The translations under genes were made by a program, and so were the position numbers. 7,450 bases of DNA from DASVBJ01 sp036375895 (GTDB lineage: Bacteria > Actinomycetota > Actinomycetes > JACCUZ01). Shown in pieces: positions 4,806 through 7,450 of the stretch. Position 1 is the first letter of the stretch; each line of letters begins with the position of its first letter. The notes below the pieces were generated by a model. It did no database searches and had not been told where the DNA came from. It was given only the letters and a program-made list of their open reading frames with translations. The stretch covers positions 1-7,450 of the forward strand of contig DASVBJ010000175.1 in assembly GCA_036375895.1 (NCBI GenBank), given 5' to 3'.

Positions 4806-6947
4806 GACTCCGGGCCGACCTCGCTGCCGATGGCGTCGTTCGCGCGCATCGTCGCCGACGAGGCGCACGGCCACCTCTTCCTGTCACCCGGCCGCACCGG
4901 CAGCGCGGTGACCGTGACGGACCTGTCCGGCAGCCCGGTGACCACGATCGGGTCGCTGCCCGGCGCGACCGGCCTGGCCCTGTCGGCGGACGGCACGTCG
5001 CTGTGGGTCGCCGAGGCGAAGGGCGACGCGCTCGCACGCATCGACACCACCACGCTCCAGGTCGTGCAGACCGTCACCCTGCCCGCGGGGACCTGTCCCG
5101 GAGACGTGGCAGTCGTCGGTAGCCGGGTGGTCTACGGCTACTCGTGCAACACCTACGGGGGGTCGGGCTCGTACGGCGGGCTGGGCATCGCCGACGCCGC
5201 CACCGGCGCGCTGCTCGGCACCGCGACGAACGGGCCGTTCTACCGGCCGGTGCTCGCGGCCGGGCCGGCCGGCCAGGTCTTCGCCGGTGACGCCGGCCTC
5301 AGCCCCAGCGACCTCTACCTCTACGACGTGACCGGGTCCGCACCCGTGCTGGTCGCCGAGCGGGCGAGCATCGGCAGCAACCTCCAGGACCTGGCCGCGA
5401 GCCCGGACGGCGGCCTGGTCGTCACGGCCTGCGGGTCGCCCTACGAGCACGACGTCTACAGCGCCGACAAGCTTGCCTCCGCCGGGGTCTACGCCAGCGG
5501 CACCTACCCGAACGCCGTCGCCTGGTCCGGGGACGGCAGCGTGGTCGCGGTCGGCACCGACTCGGCGTACGACGCGGACGTCCGGCTCTACGCCGCCGGC
5601 GGGTCCACGCCGCTGCGCACGGTCGACTTCGGGTCGGGTCAGTACCTGCAGGACCGCGGGCTCGCGGTCTCGGCCGACGGCGCGCGCACGTGGGCGGTCA
5701 CCGGCGACGTGTACGGCGGGTCGCTGGCGCTGCGCGAGATCAGCCGGACCGTGCCCGCGACGCCGTCCCTCACCCTGGCCGCGGACCCGCCGGCGGCCTA
5801 CCCGGGCAGCGGCACGACGCTGGGCGGCCGGCTCACCTCCGACGGCTCGCCCCTGGGCGGGGTGACGATGAAGGTGACCCGCACGGTCTCGGCCACATCC
5901 GAGGCGCTGCCCCCCGTCACCACCGCGGCGGACGGCACCTACCACTTCGGCGACACGCTGCCGGCGACGGCCGGCAAGGTCACCTACCGGGTGGACTTCG
6001 CCGGGGACGCCGTCCGGGCGCCGGCGTCCGCGACGACCGACGTCACCGTCTGGTCGACCGTCCCGACCCTGACGTTGCGGTTGCGGCAGCCGTCCACGGG
6101 CAGCCCCAGCGTCACCGGCGACGTGACCCTGGCGTACGCGGGCGGCGACAGCGCCGGTGGGGTGATCGTGCACGTGCGCCGCACCGTCTCCGGCGTCGGC
6201 GTCGACCTGCCGGACGTGGTCACCAGCCCCACCGGCACGGCGAGCTTCACCGACACCGCGCCCTCGGGAACGGTCACCTACACGGTCTCGGTCGACGCCA
6301 CCCCGCTGCACGAGGCAGCGACCGCCAGCGCCTCCGTGAGTGTCTCGGCGCCGCGGCCGCCCGCGACGACGCTGTGGGTCAAGGTCTCCGCGACGGACGT
6401 GCTGGTCGGCACCCCCGTCACCGTGACCGGCACGTTGATGTCGAGCACGTCCGCGGTGGCGGGCCGTGAGGTGACGGTGTTCCGCACCGGCTGTTCGAGC
6501 ACCGGCAGCAGCTCGACGGCGGTCGGCAGCGCCGTGACCGGCGCCGACGGCGCCTACTCGGTCACCGACAACTACCCGCCGGCCGGCACCTGCGGCTACT
6601 ACGCCCGGTTCGCCGGCGACACGTCGTACGCCGGGTCGACCTCGGCGACCGTGACGGTCAACGTCGCGAAGCGCACCGCGTCCCTGTCTTTGAGTGCCGT
6701 GCGGGGCAGCGGCAAGGACAAGAAGTCGGTCGTCGTGACGGCGCATCTCGGCCCGACCCACGTCAACCGGGTCGTCACCATCTCGGTCACGCCGAGCGGT
6801 GGCAGCGAGACGGTGCTGGTCAGCGGGACGGTCGACGCCAACGGGGACCTGACCGCGACCTACCAGAGCCGCACGACCGCGACCTACACGGCGACGTTCG
6901 ACGGCGACGACTGGTACCTGCCGGCCAAGGCCTCGACGACGCTGTGA
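4728..6947 (+). CDS. Secreted beta-propeller protein with four C-terminal Ig-like domains
   Basis: The 739-residue precursor starts with a classic Sec signal peptide: Arg6, hydrophobic LLSVAVVTGSVLPLAG, and GPAAA before Asp27 as the probable cleavage site. Residues about 27-345 form a beta-propeller of YVTN/YncE-like blades, recognisable from repeated xxSxDGxxxxVxxx units (LSADGTSLWVAEA from 85, ASPDGGLVV from 224, WSGDGSVVAVG from 266, VSADGARTWAV from 314). Four Ig-like beta-sandwich repeats follow at about 346-441, 446-541, 546-646 and 649-739. They show endings such as YRVDFAGD or YYARFAGDTSYAGST, typical of bacterial Ig-like domains in cell-surface proteins. Cys589 and Cys622 in the third Ig domain could form a disulfide; Cys123 and Cys140 in the propeller could form another. 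There is no LPXTG motif or C-terminal membrane helix, so it is probably released or held non-covalently. No enzymatic motif is visible; ligand binding or adhesion is inference. Its stop is 1 bp from that of the convergent GNAT gene. Confidence 0.88.
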   Translation: MSLSARLLSVAVVTGSVLPLAGPAAADSGPTSLPMASFARIVADEAHGHLFLSPGRTGSAVTVTDLSGSPVTTIGSLPGATGLALSADGTSLWVAEAKGDALARIDTTTLQVVQTVTLPAGTCPGDVAVVGSRVVYGYSCNTYGGSGSYGGLGIADAATGALLGTATNGPFYRPVLAAGPAGQVFAGDAGLSPSDLYLYDVTGSAPVLVAERASIGSNLQDLAASPDGGLVVTACGSPYEHDVYSADKLASAGVYASGTYPNAVAWSGDGSVVAVGTDSAYDADVRLYAAGGSTPLRTVDFGSGQYLQDRGLAVSADGARTWAVTGDVYGGSLALREISRTVPATPSLTLAADPPAAYPGSGTTLGGRLTSDGSPLGGVTMKVTRTVSATSEALPPVTTAADGTYHFGDTLPATAGKVTYRVDFAGDAVRAPASATTDVTVWSTVPTLTLRLRQPSTGSPSVTGDVTLAYAGGDSAGGVIVHVRRTVSGVGVDLPDVVTSPTGTASFTDTAPSGTVTYTVSVDATPLHEAATASASVSVSAPRPPATTLWVKVSATDVLVGTPVTVTGTLMSSTSAVAGREVTVFRTGCSSTGSSSTAVGSAVTGADGAYSVTDNYPPAGTCGYYARFAGDTSYAGSTSATVTVNVAKRTASLSLSAVRGSGKDKKSVVVTAHLGPTHVNRVVTISVTPSGGSETVLVSGTVDANGDLTATYQSRTTATYTATFDGDDWYLPAKASTTL
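5763..6944 (+). repeat. Four tandem Ig-like domain repeats
   Basis: The C-terminal half of the secreted protein consists of four units of about 91-101 residues. The first two are most alike, sharing VTRTVS or VRRTVS, then a LPxV turn, a GT(Y/A)xF strand and VTYxV. The third has a similar plan plus a Cys pair. The fourth is more divergent, with a lysine-rich GSGKDKK loop near its start. The similarity is at protein level and there is no close DNA identity, so the repeats are old and not a recent duplication. Confidence 0.75.
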
Positions 6948-6948
6948 C

Positions 6949-7450
6949 TCAGCGCGCGGGCGGGCGCACGACGTGCGCGACGGCGCGCGCCACGGTGAGC
7001 GCCGCCTCCGGCGCGGCACGCACCAGGTGAGCCATCGCGTCGGCCAGCCCGATGCCGGCCAGGGCGACGTCGCGGACCGGGCCCAGGTAGGTGCCGGCCA
7101 CGGTCTCTGCGCGGTCCAGCGCGCCCGCGTCGGCCTCGTCCTGAGGGACGGCCAGCGCCTCGGTCGGGATGTCCCCGAGCCGGGCGCGCAGCTCGGCCAC
7201 GCCCTGTGACACGACGGTTCGCGCGTACGCCTCGTCGGCAAGCGCGCTCACCGGCCGGTTCTCCGCGATGAAGCTGGCCGTGAACTCGTCGATGCCGCAC
7301 TCGACCGCTCGACGCGCCAGCATCTTGATCAGGATCGTGGCCAGGCCGACACGCCGCCAGGCCGGGTCGACGGCCACCGCCACCTCGGCCCGCACCGGGC
7401 CGCCGTCGCTGGGCGGCAGGACGGCGTAGCGGGCGATCCCCACCCCGCGT
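6949..7450 (-). CDS. GNAT family N-acetyltransferase, C-terminal portion (5' truncated at window edge)
   Basis: The reading frame enters from the right edge and ends at TGA 6949-6951, giving about 166 visible residues. GNAT proteins transfer acetyl from acetyl-CoA to an amine. The visible part holds the core of the fold: GVGIARYAV and VRAEVAVAVDPAWR (strands leading to motif A), then RRVGLATILIKMLARRAVECGI, where RRVGLA is the acetyl-CoA pyrophosphate-binding loop (R/Q-x-x-G-x-G/A), then FTASFIAENRPV as motif B. About 100 further residues rich in Ala, Val and Glu follow, forming a longer C-terminal tail than a minimal GNAT domain. The wording RPVSALADEA and GVAELRARLGD recalls GNAT domains found fused to or regulating acyl-CoA synthetases, but this is a weak resemblance. 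The GTG at 7443 is not taken as a start because Arg-Gly precede it in frame and continue the conserved strand. The substrate is unknown. Confidence 0.85.
   Translation of the reverse strand, partial: RGVGIARYAVLPPSDGGPVRAEVAVAVDPAWRRVGLATILIKMLARRAVECGIDEFTASFIAENRPVSALADEAYARTVVSQGVAELRARLGDIPTEALAVPQDEADAGALDRAETVAGTYLGPVRDVALAGIGLADAMAHLVRAAPEAALTVARAVAHVVRPPAR

Noticed and set aside
4884..7241. A 785-codon open frame on the - strand opposite the propeller-Ig gene
   Set aside because: Its composition is Arg/Gly/Ala/Val-rich with no domain signature, while the opposite strand has a signal peptide and ordered domains. It is a high-GC shadow.

Overview
This window is a piece of a high-GC chromosome, most likely from an actinobacterium. 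The GC content is high by eye, with G or C at almost every third codon position. One gene encodes a DUF4192 protein, a family known essentially from Actinobacteria. The AlkB-like, AarF/UbiB-like and DUF429 proteins also look like actinobacterial versions of their families. I cannot name a genus. There are no rRNA, tRNA, CRISPR, transposase or phage genes, and nothing points to a mobile island.

Layout, left to right: (1) the last 48 residues of a LuxR-type DNA-binding regulator (+, cut by the window edge); (2) an AlkB-like Fe(II)/2-oxoglutarate dioxygenase (-), tail-to-tail with it; (3) a DUF4192 protein (+), divergent from the AlkB gene across a 68-bp region and carrying a hexanucleotide-repeat-encoded Thr-Asp/Gly-Asp tract; (4) an AarF/UbiB/ABC1 atypical kinase with two C-terminal membrane helices (-), tail-to-tail with DUF4192 and only 4 bp away; (5) a DUF429 predicted RNase H-fold protein (-), upstream of the kinase gene and on the same strand; (6) a secreted beta-propeller plus four Ig-like domain protein (+), divergent from DUF429 across about 118 bp; (7) the C-terminal part of a GNAT acetyltransferase (-), tail-to-tail with the propeller gene with 1 bp between stop codons, cut by the right edge.

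The genes do not form an obvious pathway. They look like housekeeping or accessory single genes: alkylation repair, a possible quinone/lipid-related kinase, an extracellular protein, and proteins of unknown role. The only same-strand neighbours are DUF429 and the UbiB-like kinase, separated by about 105 bp. The other junctions are divergent pairs sharing short promoter regions or convergent pairs with very tight ends.

I did not find a convincing new multi-gene system. The most unusual points are the acidic repeat tract inside the DUF4192 protein and the uncharacterised secreted propeller-Ig protein.
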